Assembly (NCBI RefSeq): GCF_036170895.1
Contig: NZ_CP108036.1
Location: 3,038,001 to 3,102,000, forward strand
Direction: 5' to 3'
Length of the DNA: 64,000 nucleotides
Source of the DNA: Streptomyces erythrochromogenes
GTDB taxonomy: Bacteria > Actinomycetota > Actinomycetes > Streptomycetales > Streptomycetaceae
Shown here: piece by piece, positions 1-8,862 of the stretch
How the letters are laid out: every line of letters begins with the position of its first letter
Position numbering within the stretch: position 1 is the first letter of the stretch
Position numbers and translations under genes: made by a program
Notes under the pieces: model-generated
Told to the model about the DNA's origin: nothing
The model's input: the letters and a program-made list of their open reading frames with translations, nothing else
The model's database searches: none

Positions 1-1
1 C

Positions 2-226
2 CTGTTCCTGGAGACGCCCACCATCGGCAAGCTCAGCTCGATGTACGCGTACGCCTGGAAGCAGGGCCTGAAGACCACGTACTACCTGCGTTCGCGCCCG
101 GCGACGAAGATCGCCCGCGCCGCGCAGGCCGCCACCGCCGCTCCGGTGGCGCTCCCGCAGGCCGTCGACGCCGATGCCCTGGCCTGCTCCCTTGAGAACC
201 CCGAGTCCTGCGAGGCCTGCCAGTAA
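2..226 (+). CDS. nrdA: Ribonucleoside-diphosphate reductase alpha subunit, C-terminal fragment
   Basis: Only the last 74 codons are in the window; the gene continues off the left edge. The visible part reads [19 protein letters not shown] and later [11 protein letters not shown], the end of the catalytic barrel of class I reductase large subunits. It finishes with a flexible tail carrying a CxxC pair (CEAC) plus one more Cys. In this family the tail cysteines re-reduce the active site using thioredoxin or glutaredoxin. The TAA stop overlaps the ATG of the next gene by one base (TAATG), so the two subunits are probably translationally coupled. Adjacency to nrdB confirms the call. Confidence 0.93.
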   Translation: MFLETPTIGKLSSMYAYAWKQGLKTTYYLRSRPATKIARAAQAATAAPVALPQAVDADALACSLENPESCEACQ

Positions 227-1242
227 TGAGCTCCACCGACAACAAGAACCTCCTGGACCCGGGCTTCGAGCTCACGCTCCGCCCCATGCGCTACCCGGAC
301 TTCTACGAGCGCTACCGGGACGCGATCAAGAACACGTGGACGGTGGAGGAGGTCGACCTCCACTCGGACGTCGCGGACCTCGCGAAGCTGACGCCCGCCG
401 AGCAGCACATGATCGGCCGCCTGGTCGCGTTCTTCGCGACCGGCGACTCGATCGTCTCGAACAACCTGGTGCTGACGCTCTACAAGCACATCAACTCCCC
501 GGAGGCGCGCCTGTACCTGTCGCGCCAGCTGTTCGAGGAGGCCGTGCACGTCCAGTTCTATCTGACGCTGCTCGACACCTACCTGCCCGACCCGGACGAC
601 CGCGCGGCCGCCTTCGACGCGGTCGAGGAGATCCCCTCCATCCGCGAGAAGGCGCAGTTCTGCTTCAAGTGGATGGACTCGGTCGAGAAGATCGAGCGCC
701 TGGAGACGGCCGCCGACCGCCGCCGCTTCCTGCTGAACCTGATCTGCTTCGCGGCGTGCATCGAGGGCCTGTTCTTCTACGGCGCCTTCGCGTACGTGTA
801 CTGGTTCCGCTCGCGCGGCCTGCTGCACGGCCTGGCCACCGGCACCAACTGGGTGTTCCGTGACGAGACCATGCACATGAACTTCGCCTTCGAGGTCGTG
901 GACACGGTCCGCAAGGAGGAGCCCGAGCTCTTCGACGACGCCCTCCAGCAGCAGGTCACCGACATGCTGAAGGAAGCCGTGGAGGCGGAGCTGCAGTTCG
1001 GCCGCGACCTGTGCGGCGACGGCCTGCCGGGCATGAACACCGAGTCGATGCGCGAGTACCTGGAGTGCGTCGCGGACCAGCGCCTGGTCCGTCTCGGCTT
1101 CCCGCCGGTGTACGGCTCGCAGAACCCGTTCTCCTTCATGGAGCTGCAGGGTGTCCAGGAGCTGACGAACTTCTTCGAGCGCCGTCCGTCGGCCTACCAG
1201 GTCGCGGTCGAGGGCACGGTCGACCTGGACGAGGACTTCTAG
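226..1242 (+). CDS. nrdB: Ribonucleoside-diphosphate reductase beta subunit (class Ia)
   Basis: The 338-residue R2 subunit holds the diiron-tyrosyl radical cofactor that starts ribonucleotide reduction in the NrdA active site. Metal-ligand motifs are visible: ATGDS near residue 72, EEAVH near 104-108, a central CIEGLFF and DETMHMNFA, all typical ferritin-like helices of R2. The length is normal. The start is fixed by the overlap with the nrdA stop. In Streptomyces this class Ia enzyme coexists with a class II enzyme and is usually under cobalamin control at the nrdA 5' end, which lies outside this window. A strong hairpin follows 18 bases after the stop. Confidence 0.97.
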   Translation: MSSTDNKNLLDPGFELTLRPMRYPDFYERYRDAIKNTWTVEEVDLHSDVADLAKLTPAEQHMIGRLVAFFATGDSIVSNNLVLTLYKHINSPEARLYLSRQLFEEAVHVQFYLTLLDTYLPDPDDRAAAFDAVEEIPSIREKAQFCFKWMDSVEKIERLETAADRRRFLLNLICFAACIEGLFFYGAFAYVYWFRSRGLLHGLATGTNWVFRDETMHMNFAFEVVDTVRKEEPELFDDALQQQVTDMLKEAVEAELQFGRDLCGDGLPGMNTESMREYLECVADQRLVRLGFPPVYGSQNPFSFMELQGVQELTNFFERRPSAYQVAVEGTVDLDEDF

Positions 1243-1260
1243 TCCCGCAGGTGCACCGAG

Positions 1261-1291
1261 AGCCGGGACGCGAGGTGATCGCGTCCCGGCT
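1261..1291 (+). terminator. Terminator hairpin after nrdAB
   Basis: A perfect 13-bp stem (AGCCGGGACGCGA and its complement) with a 5-base loop lies 18 bases after nrdB and is followed by a short mixed pyrimidine stretch. It probably ends the nrdAB transcript and separates it from the oppositely oriented small gene downstream. Confidence 0.75.
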
Positions 1292-1341
1292 CTTCGCGTT
1301 CCGGGGCGGTGGGGACGCCTGCGGGAGGGCGTCGGCGGGGC

Positions 1342-1566
1342 TCAGTGGGCGAGGCGCCCGCGGCGCCAGGCAGCGGACCGCGGGCCGTGCCGGCGCGGGG
1401 TGGGCGGCATGCCGCCCGCCTTCTGCCGCGGCAGCCACACGAGCCGGGTCCGGGCGGCCCGCAGCTGCCGGTCGATGCGCCGCTCGCGCAGGGCCCCGTA
1501 GAGGGCGGGGGCGAGCAGCAGGGTGGCGACGGCGAGGACGGCGAGGTAGCTCAGGAACGTGTTCAT
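1342..1566 (-). CDS. Small membrane protein of unknown function
   Basis: A 74-residue product starts MNTFLSYLAVLAV and has one clear N-terminal transmembrane helix (about residues 4-27). A basic Arg/Lys-rich cytoplasmic tail follows. I do not recognise a family. It lies opposite to its neighbours, between nrdB and the AraC-type regulator, and its start is about 80 bases from the regulator start, so the two are divergently transcribed. A role linked to that regulator is possible but only inferred from position. Confidence 0.55.
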   Translation of the reverse strand: MNTFLSYLAVLAVATLLLAPALYGALRERRIDRQLRAARTRLVWLPRQKAGGMPPTPRRHGPRSAAWRRGRLAH

Positions 1567-1647
1567 GTCTCCACTGTCTCTCCGTCCGCGCAACCCCGCG
1601 AGTGGCAGGACTGCCATGAAAGAGTGAATTACTGCCACACTGGATCC

Positions 1648-2613
1648 ATGCTGAACAACGTGGCCGTGGCCCTCCTCGACGAAGTCGCCCCCTTCGAGTT
1701 CGGGATCTTCTGCGAGGTCTTCGGGATCGACCGCAGCGACCACGGGCTGCCGGTCTACGACTACGCGGTGTGCGCGGCGGAGGACGGCCCCCTGACCATG
1801 TCGGGGACCGGTTTCGCGTTCGCCCCCGCCCACGGGCCGGAGCGGCTGGAGAGCGCCGACCTGATCTGCGTGCCCGCCTTCCGCAACGCCTCCGAGCGCA
1901 CCTACCCGGAGCCGCTCCTGGCCGCGCTGCGCCGCGGCGTGGAGCGCGGCGCGCGGGTGCTCAGCGTGTGCAGCGGGGCGTACGTGCTGGGGGCTGCCGG
2001 GCTGCTGGACGGCCGGCGCTGCACCACGCACTGGATGCACGCGCCGGCCCTGGCCCGGCGCTTCCCGCGGGCGCGGGTCGACCCGGACGTGCTCTACGTC
2101 GACGAGGGCCCCGTGATCACCTCGGCCGGCACCGCCTCCGGCATCGACGCCTGCCTGCACGTGGTGCGCCAGGAGCACGGCGCCGAGGTGGCCAACGCCA
2201 TCGCGCGGCGGATGGTCGTGCCGCCGCACCGGGACGGCGGGCAGGCGCAGTACATCCAGCGGCCGCTGCCGCGCACGTCCTGCGACACGGTGGGCGAGGT
2301 GATCCAGTGGATGGGCCGCCACCTGGACGAGGAGATCACCGTCGAGCAGCTCGCGGAGCGCGCGCACATGTCGCCGCGGACCTTCGCCCGCCGCTTCCTC
2401 CAGGAGACCGGCACCACCCCGTACAAGTGGGTGCTGCGCCAGCGGGTGCTGCTCGCGCAGGAGTTGCTGGAGTCCACCGACCACACGGTCGACGCGATCG
2501 CCGGCCGCTCGGGCTTCGGCAACGCGGCGGCCCTGCGCCACCACTTCCTGCGGACCCTGGGCACCACGCCGAACGCCTTCAGGCGTGCCTTCCGGGGCCC
2601 GCAGGCCGCTTAG
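1648..2613 (+). CDS. GlxA-type AraC family regulator (GATase1-like + HTH)
   Basis: The 321-residue protein has an N-terminal DJ-1/PfpI (GATase1-like) domain over about residues 1-190, with VCSGAYVLGAAGLLDG at the nucleophile elbow. A C-terminal double helix-turn-helix AraC domain (about 220-320) has MSPRTFARRFLQETGTTP and the closing GTTPNAFRRAF. The GATase1-like domain usually senses a small molecule rather than acting as an enzyme. The ATG at 1648 begins the conserved domain; an upstream in-frame extension lacks coding character. S. coelicolor has an AraC-like gene, nrdS, after nrdB. This gene sits in that position but is separated from nrdB by a terminator and a reverse gene, so identity with nrdS is unproven. 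Confidence 0.85.
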   Translation: MLNNVAVALLDEVAPFEFGIFCEVFGIDRSDHGLPVYDYAVCAAEDGPLTMSGTGFAFAPAHGPERLESADLICVPAFRNASERTYPEPLLAALRRGVERGARVLSVCSGAYVLGAAGLLDGRRCTTHWMHAPALARRFPRARVDPDVLYVDEGPVITSAGTASGIDACLHVVRQEHGAEVANAIARRMVVPPHRDGGQAQYIQRPLPRTSCDTVGEVIQWMGRHLDEEITVEQLAERAHMSPRTFARRFLQETGTTPYKWVLRQRVLLAQELLESTDHTVDAIAGRSGFGNAAALRHHFLRTLGTTPNAFRRAFRGPQAA

Positions 2614-2623
2614 GACGAGGCCC

Positions 2624-2787
2624 AGGCCCTCTCTTTCGGATCTTGCCGGGCCCGCGCCGCCCAGCACCGCACCTCGCCGCGTTGTCGGGGCGCCCGAGTA
2701 CGTCCAGTACTCGGGCGCCCCTCCGCCTTGCGATGCACGGCACCGGACGACGCGGGCTCTACCGACAAGATCCGAAAGAGACGGCCT
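2624..2787 (-). repeat. Long imperfect inverted repeat, RNA hairpin read from the minus strand
   Basis: This 164-bp element fills the gap between the AraC gene and def. Its outer arms (2624-2645 and 2766-2787) match at 21 of 22 positions, the inner parts (2646-2676 with 2731-2765) pair imperfectly, and the core is a perfect 15-bp stem (2687-2701 with 2707-2721) around GTCCA. Eight arm differences are all transitions of the type that gives G-U pairs in the minus-strand RNA and A-C mismatches in the plus-strand RNA. The structure therefore appears maintained in a transcript leaving def, whose stop codon touches the right edge. It may serve as a terminator or 3' stabiliser. I believe related elements recur between Streptomyces genes. 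Confidence 0.75.
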
Positions 2788-3430
2788 AGGCGTTGGGGAC
2801 GGTCTCGTAGCGCGGGGTGCCCTCCGCCATCTGGCGCAGGGCGTCCTTGCGGTCCCGCTTCGAGAGCCGGTCGATGTACAGGTAGCCGTACAGGTGGTCG
2901 GTCTCGTGCTGCAGGCAGCGGGCGAAGTAGCCGGTGCCGCGGACCTTGATCGGGTTGCCCTGGGCGTCCTGGCCCTCGACCTCGGCGTAGTCCGGGCGGG
3001 CCAGCGAGGCGTACGCCGTCGGGACGGACAGGCAGCCCTCGTTGGAGTCGTCCAGCACCCGCGAGCCGGCCGGGAGCTCGACGAGCTTCGGGTTGACCAC
3101 GACACCGGTGTGGCGCACTCCCTCGTCGTCCGGGCAGTCATAGACGAAGACCTTGGCGTCCACGCCGATCTGGTTCGCGGCCAGGCCCACGCCCTCGGCG
3201 GCCTTCTGGCTGGCGAACATGTCGTCGATCAGCTGGGCCAGCTCGTCGCCGAACTCGGTGACGTCCTTGCACTCGCGGTGCAGGACCGGGTTGCCGACGA
3301 CCGTGATGGGGCGGGCGGTGCCACGCTCCCGGTGGGCCAGCTCGCGCGCCTCACAGTCCTCGGTGTCCACGACGTACCCGTCGTTCACGACCTCGCCACC
3401 ATCGACAACCTGGTTCTCCTGCTGCGCCAT
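2786..3430 (-). CDS. def: Peptide deformylase
   Basis: This metalloenzyme removes the formyl group from the initiator Met of new proteins at the ribosome. All three family motifs are present: GVGLAANQ (about 80-87), EGCLSVP with metal ligand Cys133, and QHETDH with His175, Glu176 and His179. At 214 residues it has an N-terminal extension of nearly 40 residues rich in acidic side chains, common in actinobacterial paralogues. The ATG at 3430 begins this extension. Its stop codon lies at the edge of the long hairpin repeat. No SigR-type promoter was found upstream. Confidence 0.97.
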   Translation of the reverse strand: MAQQENQVVDGGEVVNDGYVVDTEDCEARELAHRERGTARPITVVGNPVLHRECKDVTEFGDELAQLIDDMFASQKAAEGVGLAANQIGVDAKVFVYDCPDDEGVRHTGVVVNPKLVELPAGSRVLDDSNEGCLSVPTAYASLARPDYAEVEGQDAQGNPIKVRGTGYFARCLQHETDHLYGYLYIDRLSKRDRKDALRQMAEGTPRYETVPNA

Positions 3431-3513
3431 GTCCGCCGTACGCCTTCCGTAAGTCCCGGTCACCGGTGATCGCCGATGGCCACCGATGTGCCCGTACAGC
3501 CTACGGCCCCGTT

Positions 3514-4506
3514 TCAGCAGACTTCTTCGAGATCCCGCCACTCGCGGCTGTCCGGGCTGTCGGCGACCCAGCCGTCGAGGAGTCCGCGCACGAGTCCGGC
3601 CGGCGCGGCGATGCCGCATTCGCGCTCCGGCACCCACAGGGAGCCGGAGCCGGCCGTACGGTGCCCCAGCGGCCCGGGGTGTCCCGGCTCGCTGTGGTCG
3701 TGTGGATCCAGGTGCTCGCCGTCGCCCTCGTCGCTCGGCATCTCGCTCTCCGAGCAGGTCCGGCACAGCAGCCGCACCGACGAGGACCAGTCCTCGGCGG
3801 CGAAGCCCGCGTCCGAGGCCAGCTGCTCCAGCGCGTCGCGGTCCGCCTCGGTGGCCGCCTCCAGCAGCACCACCCAGGTCGGCACCGGCGAGGGCGCCCA
3901 CAGCTCGATCTCGTCGAACACCGGGTACGAGGGGCCTGCCGCGGTCACCCGCTCGCCGTGCGGGACCCCGTCGTGGAGAACGACCTCGCCCCAGCGCCGC
4001 CCCGAGGAGGGCAGCGGGATCGACAGGACCTCCAGGCGGGCCGGATCCAGCCTGCGGCCCCACACCACCTCGGCCTCGCCCTCCGGCGAGAGCCGCACGG
4101 CGGCGCTGCCGAGTTCCATGCCGACCGGTTCGCCGTTCCCGCTGCCGTGGGGGTCGCCGGGCACCTTCAGGCCGTACGCCTGCCAGGCCCGCCGGGCCAG
4201 TGGCCAGTCCTGGAGCGCGGTGGCGGCGATCCCGACGTTCCACCAGTCCGGGGCGCCGGTCTCGCGGTCCAGCAGCGCCACGGCGCGCAGTCCGGCGGCC
4301 CTCGCCTGCTCCCAGTCGTGCCGGAACTTGTGCAGCAGGGCCAGGTTGAACCAGGACTCGGAGAGCCAGGGCTCCAGGTCCGCGGCTCTGGTCAGAAGCG
4401 CGCCGGCGTCCTCGTACCGCCCGTCGCCGATCAGCGTGAACGCGCGGTCGGTGGCCTGCCGCCACGAGGCGGAGGGCCGATGCCGTACCTTCCCGAAGAT
4501 CCTCAC
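3514..4506 (-). CDS. TPR-repeat protein of unknown function
   Basis: The 330-residue soluble protein has tetratricopeptide-like helix pairs at about residues 17-110 (for example [18 protein letters not shown] and [21 protein letters not shown]). A beta-rich region follows, and the C-terminal domain has a Cys pair in [10 protein letters not shown] and a further Cys near the end. I do not know its function; TPR units usually bind protein partners. It lies upstream of def on the same strand with an 83-base gap, so co-transcription is possible. Confidence 0.8.
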   Translation of the reverse strand: MRIFGKVRHRPSASWRQATDRAFTLIGDGRYEDAGALLTRAADLEPWLSESWFNLALLHKFRHDWEQARAAGLRAVALLDRETGAPDWWNVGIAATALQDWPLARRAWQAYGLKVPGDPHGSGNGEPVGMELGSAAVRLSPEGEAEVVWGRRLDPARLEVLSIPLPSSGRRWGEVVLHDGVPHGERVTAAGPSYPVFDEIELWAPSPVPTWVVLLEAATEADRDALEQLASDAGFAAEDWSSSVRLLCRTCSESEMPSDEGDGEHLDPHDHSEPGHPGPLGHRTAGSGSLWVPERECGIAAPAGLVRGLLDGWVADSPDSREWRDLEEVC

Positions 4507-4626
4507 GATTCCCGCCTGCCTGGGGGCACCCTCCCAGCGGTGGCTGGGGGACTACGGTGCAGCCTTGCGGACACTCTTACTGGCATCCAACCATGCCCAC
4601 TCGGACGGCCGCTCATTACCCATGGG

Positions 4627-5886
4627 TTACCCCGGTGGGACGGGCACCACTCTGCCACGTCCGCCCCTGGCCAGAACCCTCGCCAGGCATTCGACGACCT
4701 CCGGCTGGTAATCGTGCCCGGTCCCCAGACGGAGCTGTTCCAGAGCGGCCAGTGAGCCGCCCGGGTGACGACTCCCGCCGACGAGGTCGTCGTACGCGTT
4801 GACCGCGCGCACGATGCGGGCGAGCGGGGGCTGCTCCCGGTACGGGTCCGCCTGCCGCTCCACCACCACGGCGACCTCGGCGGGCACCCCGGTCTGCCGG
4901 GCCACCTCCCCGCCCAGCCCGGCGATCCGGCGGGCCTCGGCGGCGGGCAGCTCGGCGGTGGCCCCGTCCGGCACCGGGTCGACCAGGGAGAGCTGGCCGA
5001 TGTCGTGCATCAGGGCGGCGTACTCCAGCACCGTGAGCTCCCGCTCCGACAGGCCCAGCTCCCGGCCGACGGCGCAGCTCAGGGCCGCGACACGGCGGGA
5101 GTGGCCCGGCGGGGTGTACCCGGCGATCTCGGTGGCCCGGGCCAGGGAGGTGATGGTCTGGCGGTAGGTGGTGCGGATCGCGGTGATCCGGTGGAAGGAC
5201 AGCTGGGTCAGCAGGAGCGGCACGCTGAAGACGGGGATGGCCCACAGGCCCGCGACGGCCGCGCCGAGCGCGATGACGACGCCGGTGGCGCAGATCGCCG
5301 GGCCGATGCCGAGCTGGGCGCGGAGCCCGTCGCGCAGCAGGGGCCCGTACGGGCGGCCCGTGCGGGCACCGCCGAGAGCGGTGGCGAGCACGGCGTCGCA
5401 CAGGGCGGTGAGGCCCAGCAGGAGCAGCAGGAAGACGACGAGGTACGGTCCCTGGCCGACCCGCTCCTCCAGCAGGCCGGAGTTGTAGAGCGGCTGGAAG
5501 CAGGCGGCGGCGAAGGCGACGGTGAGCACCCGGCGGGCCAGGTGGTCGGCGGCGGGCCCGCGGCCGCGGGCCACGTGCGGGACGATCCCGGCGAGGGCGG
5601 CCGCGGCGACGACGGCGACGGTCTCCAGGACCCCGTGGTGGGTCGGCCGGCCGGCGTTCTGGCCGAGCAGGGCGTAGGCGAGGGCGCCGGCCGAGCCGAG
5701 CGGGGCGCCCTGGTGGTCGGGGGCGCCCGGCCGGTCCCTGCGGGCGAGTTCGCCGACGGCGACCAGGGTGCCGAAGGCCAGGGCGGCCCCGGGTTCGGCC
5801 AGGCCGTGCCACAGGGTGTGGGCCAGGGCGACGGCGGCGAGCGCCCCGGCCGCGGCGTGCACGGCCCAGGCGGCGGCCCCCCTCAC
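4627..5886 (-). CDS. HD-domain membrane protein, degenerate partner of the HD-GYP protein
   Basis: The 419-residue product has seven or more hydrophobic segments in its first 230 residues and a C-terminal HD domain (ARATEIAGYTPPGHSRRVA then LMHDIGQL). The GYP signature of active c-di-GMP phosphodiesterases is missing: the equivalent region reads RIVRAVNAYDDLVGGSRHP and lacks the HHE...GTGYP block. The GTG at 5886 overlaps the TGA of the upstream HD-GYP gene (GTGA), a classic coupled start. The pair may work together as a sensor and phosphodiesterase, with this copy regulatory, but that is inference. Confidence 0.82.
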   Translation of the reverse strand: MRGAAAWAVHAAAGALAAVALAHTLWHGLAEPGAALAFGTLVAVGELARRDRPGAPDHQGAPLGSAGALAYALLGQNAGRPTHHGVLETVAVVAAAALAGIVPHVARGRGPAADHLARRVLTVAFAAACFQPLYNSGLLEERVGQGPYLVVFLLLLLGLTALCDAVLATALGGARTGRPYGPLLRDGLRAQLGIGPAICATGVVIALGAAVAGLWAIPVFSVPLLLTQLSFHRITAIRTTYRQTITSLARATEIAGYTPPGHSRRVAALSCAVGRELGLSERELTVLEYAALMHDIGQLSLVDPVPDGATAELPAAEARRIAGLGGEVARQTGVPAEVAVVVERQADPYREQPPLARIVRAVNAYDDLVGGSRHPGGSLAALEQLRLGTGHDYQPEVVECLARVLARGGRGRVVPVPPG

Positions 5887-7418
5887 CGCCCGCCCCGGGC
5901 GGGCGGGAACGGGTCCTCGGCGCCGCTCGGCCCCGCACCGGCCCGGCGGCCCGCCGGAACACCGGGACCGGGACCGGAAGCGGAACCGCGGGCGGGACCA
6001 GGGCCGGGGCCCGGCCGGGAGCCCTGGCCGTGCGGCGCGGCCGGCTCCGCCGCCGCGGTGGGAGCCCCGGCGGGGCCCCCGGCGGCGGAACTGATCACCT
6101 GGAGGTCGTCGTCCGAGGTGACCACCGGGTGCCAGCCGTGTCGGCCGATCGCGTCCGTCAGGGCCCGCACCATCGCCGGATCGAACTGGGCCCCCGCGCA
6201 CCGCTCCAGCTCGGCGAGGGCGGTGGGCACCGGCCGGGCCCGGCTGTACGAGCGGGTCGAGGTCATGGCGTCGAAGGCGTCGGCCACCGCCACCACCCGG
6301 GCCAGCACCGGGATCTGCTCGCCGGTCAGCCCGTACGGATAGCCGGTGCCGTCGACCCGTTCGTGGTGGTGCAGGATCGCGGACCTGGCCTCGCCCAGGA
6401 AGCCGATGCCGCGCACCATCTCGTGCCCGTACTCGGGGTGCAGCTCGATGATCCGGCGCTCCTGCGGGGTGAGCGGACCGTCCTTGCGCAGCAGCCGGGT
6501 CGGGACGCCGAGCTTGCCGACGTCGTGCAGGATGCCGGCGATGCGCACCACTTCCAGCCGGTCCTCGGCCATCCCCAGCTCGCGGGCGATCATGGTGGAG
6601 GCCTGGCCGACCCGTTCGCTGTGGCCGCGCGTGTAGCGGTCCTTGATGTCGACGGCCTGGACGAGGGCCCGGATGGTGGCCTGGTGGGCGGCGCGCTCGC
6701 GCTGGTACTGGGCGAAGACCCAGCAGGAGACGTACATCGGCAGCAGGACGAGCAGCGCGGCCGGGACCCCGTACGGGCTGCGCCACATGACGGCCATCAT
6801 CAGGCCGGCGAGGCCGTGGACGCAGTGCGGGGCGAGGGAGCCGGCGACCAGGCCGTGCCAGGCGGTGGCGGCGGGCCTGCGCTCGGCGGCGGCCAGGATG
6901 CCCCCGTCGAGCGCGGTGACCACCAGGCAGAAGGCGGTGGCCGCCGCCGTCGCGGGGAGCATCGCGTAGGGGAAGTCGGCCGGCCACCCGGGGTGCCCGG
7001 CCCCGGAGGAGAGCCCTCCGCCGAGCGCGGCCGGGCCGTCCAGCAGCCGGAAAACCTGTCCCGCCGCCCATGCGCCGATGGCCTGCTGGGCTCCGTGCCA
7101 CACCCGGCGCACCGTGGCGGGCCGCCGGACCACGGTGGCGGCGAAGCCTCCGGGCAGCGCCACGAGCGCGGCGGCGGCGGGCGGCAGCAGGAAGACGGCG
7201 GCGAGCACCACGGGGAGGAAGGAGCCGGTGCCCTCGGGCACCCGCCCGCCCGGCAGCGGGCAGAGCTTCACGAGTTCGCAGCCGAGGTAGAGCACGGCGA
7301 GGAGGATGACGGCCGGCCAGGGCGTGGCGGGATCCGTCAGGGCCGGGGCGGTGCAGGCGAGTGCCGCCAGGACGGCACTGAGGACGAATCCGCGCGCGGC
7401 CGGCGGAAGATCCCGCAT
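5883..7418 (-). CDS. Membrane-anchored HD-GYP phosphohydrolase
   Basis: This 511-residue protein has about seven N-terminal transmembrane helices, then a complete HD-GYP domain: GHSERVGQ, GILHDVGKLG, HPEYGHEMV, HHHERVDGTGYPYGL and VVAVADAFDAM. Such domains usually hydrolyse cyclic di-GMP or related signals, and the membrane part may sense a signal. The C-terminal 70 residues are Pro/Gly/Ala-rich and probably disordered. I chose the ATG at 7418 because GGAGGAGAG precedes it at good spacing; an in-frame ATG 39 codons upstream lacks such a site. It is coupled to the downstream HD gene. Confidence 0.88.
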   Translation of the reverse strand: MRDLPPAARGFVLSAVLAALACTAPALTDPATPWPAVILLAVLYLGCELVKLCPLPGGRVPEGTGSFLPVVLAAVFLLPPAAAALVALPGGFAATVVRRPATVRRVWHGAQQAIGAWAAGQVFRLLDGPAALGGGLSSGAGHPGWPADFPYAMLPATAAATAFCLVVTALDGGILAAAERRPAATAWHGLVAGSLAPHCVHGLAGLMMAVMWRSPYGVPAALLVLLPMYVSCWVFAQYQRERAAHQATIRALVQAVDIKDRYTRGHSERVGQASTMIARELGMAEDRLEVVRIAGILHDVGKLGVPTRLLRKDGPLTPQERRIIELHPEYGHEMVRGIGFLGEARSAILHHHERVDGTGYPYGLTGEQIPVLARVVAVADAFDAMTSTRSYSRARPVPTALAELERCAGAQFDPAMVRALTDAIGRHGWHPVVTSDDDLQVISSAAGGPAGAPTAAAEPAAPHGQGSRPGPGPGPARGSASGPGPGVPAGRRAGAGPSGAEDPFPPARGGR

Positions 7419-7621
7419 GGCGCTCTCCTCCCCTGGGCCGTTCAAGCCGGGTGCCGGTGCCGAATCGAACCGGTACCGATTGGGGAGAATAGGTGGGCCC
7501 GGAGCGGGGCGGGCCGCATTTTCGTATTGCGCCATGCGGACGCCCCCGGATTAGCACATTCGGGTGAATGAACTGATCTTCCGGGGGCGGGTGTTCAGCC
7601 GTTCGACGGATACCGGAGCGG

Positions 7622-7927
7622 TCAGCCGGGCGCGGGATTGTCGGCGGTGACGTCGTGGTCGGGCACCGCCTGCCCCGACCGGATCAGCTCGATCCGGCCC
7701 ATCACCTTCGACCGCAGGTCGGTCGGCACGTCGTCCGACCCGCAGCAGCGCTTGACCAGCTTCTTCACGGCCTGTTCCAGGCCGTACTTCTCCAGACAGG
7801 GGTTGCACTCGCCGAAGTGGGTCTCGAACTTCGTGCAGTCGCTGTCGGGCATCTCATGGTCGAGGAACTCGTACAGGTGGTCCAGGACCTCAGAGCACTC
7901 TGTCTCGTGCGGCTCTCCGCAACTCAT
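7622..7927 (-). CDS. rsrA: Redox-sensitive zinc anti-sigma factor RsrA
   Basis: The 101-residue ZAS-family anti-sigma factor binds SigR under reducing conditions and releases it when a disulphide forms and zinc is lost. The Cys/His pattern matches characterised RsrA residue for residue: Cys3, Cys11, Cys31, His37, Cys41, Cys44, Cys61 and Cys62, with the core HFGECNPC. It directly follows sigR on the minus strand with an ATGA overlap, so the pair is co-expressed and made in step. The tail after residue 75 is acidic and probably flexible. Confidence 0.97.
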   Translation of the reverse strand: MSCGEPHETECSEVLDHLYEFLDHEMPDSDCTKFETHFGECNPCLEKYGLEQAVKKLVKRCCGSDDVPTDLRSKVMGRIELIRSGQAVPDHDVTADNPAPG

Positions 7928-8733
7928 GAGCCCGCGCCTTTCCGGTCGTTCGCCTCGCCCGCGCCCGCGGGAACCAGCCCGCGCTCACGGGCGTAGTCCT
8001 CCAGCATTCCGCGGAGTTGACGGCGGCCACGGTGCAGTCGCGACATGACCGTTCCGATGGGTGTACCCATGATGTCCGCGATCTCCTTGTACGCAAAGCC
8101 CTCTACGTCTGCAAGATAGACCGCGATGCGGAACTCTTCCGGAATGGCCTGCAGCGCTTCCTTCACATCCGAGTCGGGCAGGTGGTCGAGCGCCTGCGAC
8201 TCGGCCGAGCGCAGTCCGGTCGACATGTGCGACTCGGCGCGCGCCAGCTGCCAGTCCTCGATCTCCTCCGCGGCGCTGCGCTGCGGCTCGCGCTGCTTCT
8301 TGCGGTAGGAGTTGATGAACGTGTTGGTCAGGATGCGGTACAGCCACGCCTTCAGGTTGGTGCCCTCGCGGAACTGGTGGAAGGACGCGTACGCCTTCGC
8401 GTACGTCTCCTGGACCAGGTCCTCGGCGTCGGCCGGGTTGCGCGTCATGCGCAGCGCGGCCGAGTACATCTGGTCGAGGTAGCCGAGGGCGTCCCGTTCG
8501 AAGCGCGCGTTGCGCTCCAGGGTCGTCTCCTCCGCGTGGCCTTCGTCGGTCCCAGCGACAGGACCCACCTCCTCCGACTGCGTGGCGGCTCCGAAAGCGG
8601 ATCCGCTCGAATCGGAGAATAGTCGACCTTCCCGGCCCCCCGCCGCCCGAAGCGGGCTGCGCTTGGGGGCGGGCAGCACCGTCCAGTCCAGGTCAGCGGC
8701 CTGCGGACGGTTCTGGCTGATGACCTGGGTCAT
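7924..8733 (-). CDS. sigR: ECF sigma factor SigR, with long (SigR') and short starts
   Basis: SigR directs RNA polymerase to thiol-stress genes. Region 2 reads [19 protein letters not shown] and region 4 contains [20 protein letters not shown] and [15 protein letters not shown]. Two starts are credible. The ATG at 8733 has a strong GGAGGAGAGGG site and gives 269 residues. A GTG at 8568 begins a form 55 residues shorter, starting [14 protein letters not shown] 55-residue N-terminal extension is what I recall for the unstable SigR' isoform of S. coelicolor, made from the autoregulated promoter. The long form is annotated here; the basal product is probably the short one. It is coupled to rsrA. 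Confidence 0.96.
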   Translation of the reverse strand: MTQVISQNRPQAADLDWTVLPAPKRSPLRAAGGREGRLFSDSSGSAFGAATQSEEVGPVAGTDEGHAEETTLERNARFERDALGYLDQMYSAALRMTRNPADAEDLVQETYAKAYASFHQFREGTNLKAWLYRILTNTFINSYRKKQREPQRSAAEEIEDWQLARAESHMSTGLRSAESQALDHLPDSDVKEALQAIPEEFRIAVYLADVEGFAYKEIADIMGTPIGTVMSRLHRGRRQLRGMLEDYARERGLVPAGAGEANDRKGAGS

Positions 8734-8775
8734 GCGCTCCCTCTCCTCCGACGTTCCGTACGTACCGACATCCGA

Positions 8776-8805
8776 GACAACAGAGGCGCGGGGCGGCGCA
8801 TTCCC
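8776..8805 (-). promoter_or_regulatory. SigR-dependent autoregulatory promoter of sigR-rsrA
   Basis: On the minus strand GGGAAT (8805-8800) is followed by exactly 18 bases and GTTGTC (8781-8776), matching the SigR consensus GGAAT-N18-GTT. Transcription would start about 35 bases upstream of the long sigR start, which explains production of the extended isoform under stress. Confidence 0.9.
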
Positions 8806-8862
8806 CGGCGCGCCACGGGTTTTCGGCCTTCGACGGGCCGGAACCTGCAGGTGTGGTCCGCG

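Noticed and set aside
1648..2613. Naming the AraC-type regulator nrdS
   Set aside because: A terminator and a reverse-strand gene separate it from nrdB, and the sequence alone does not prove orthology.
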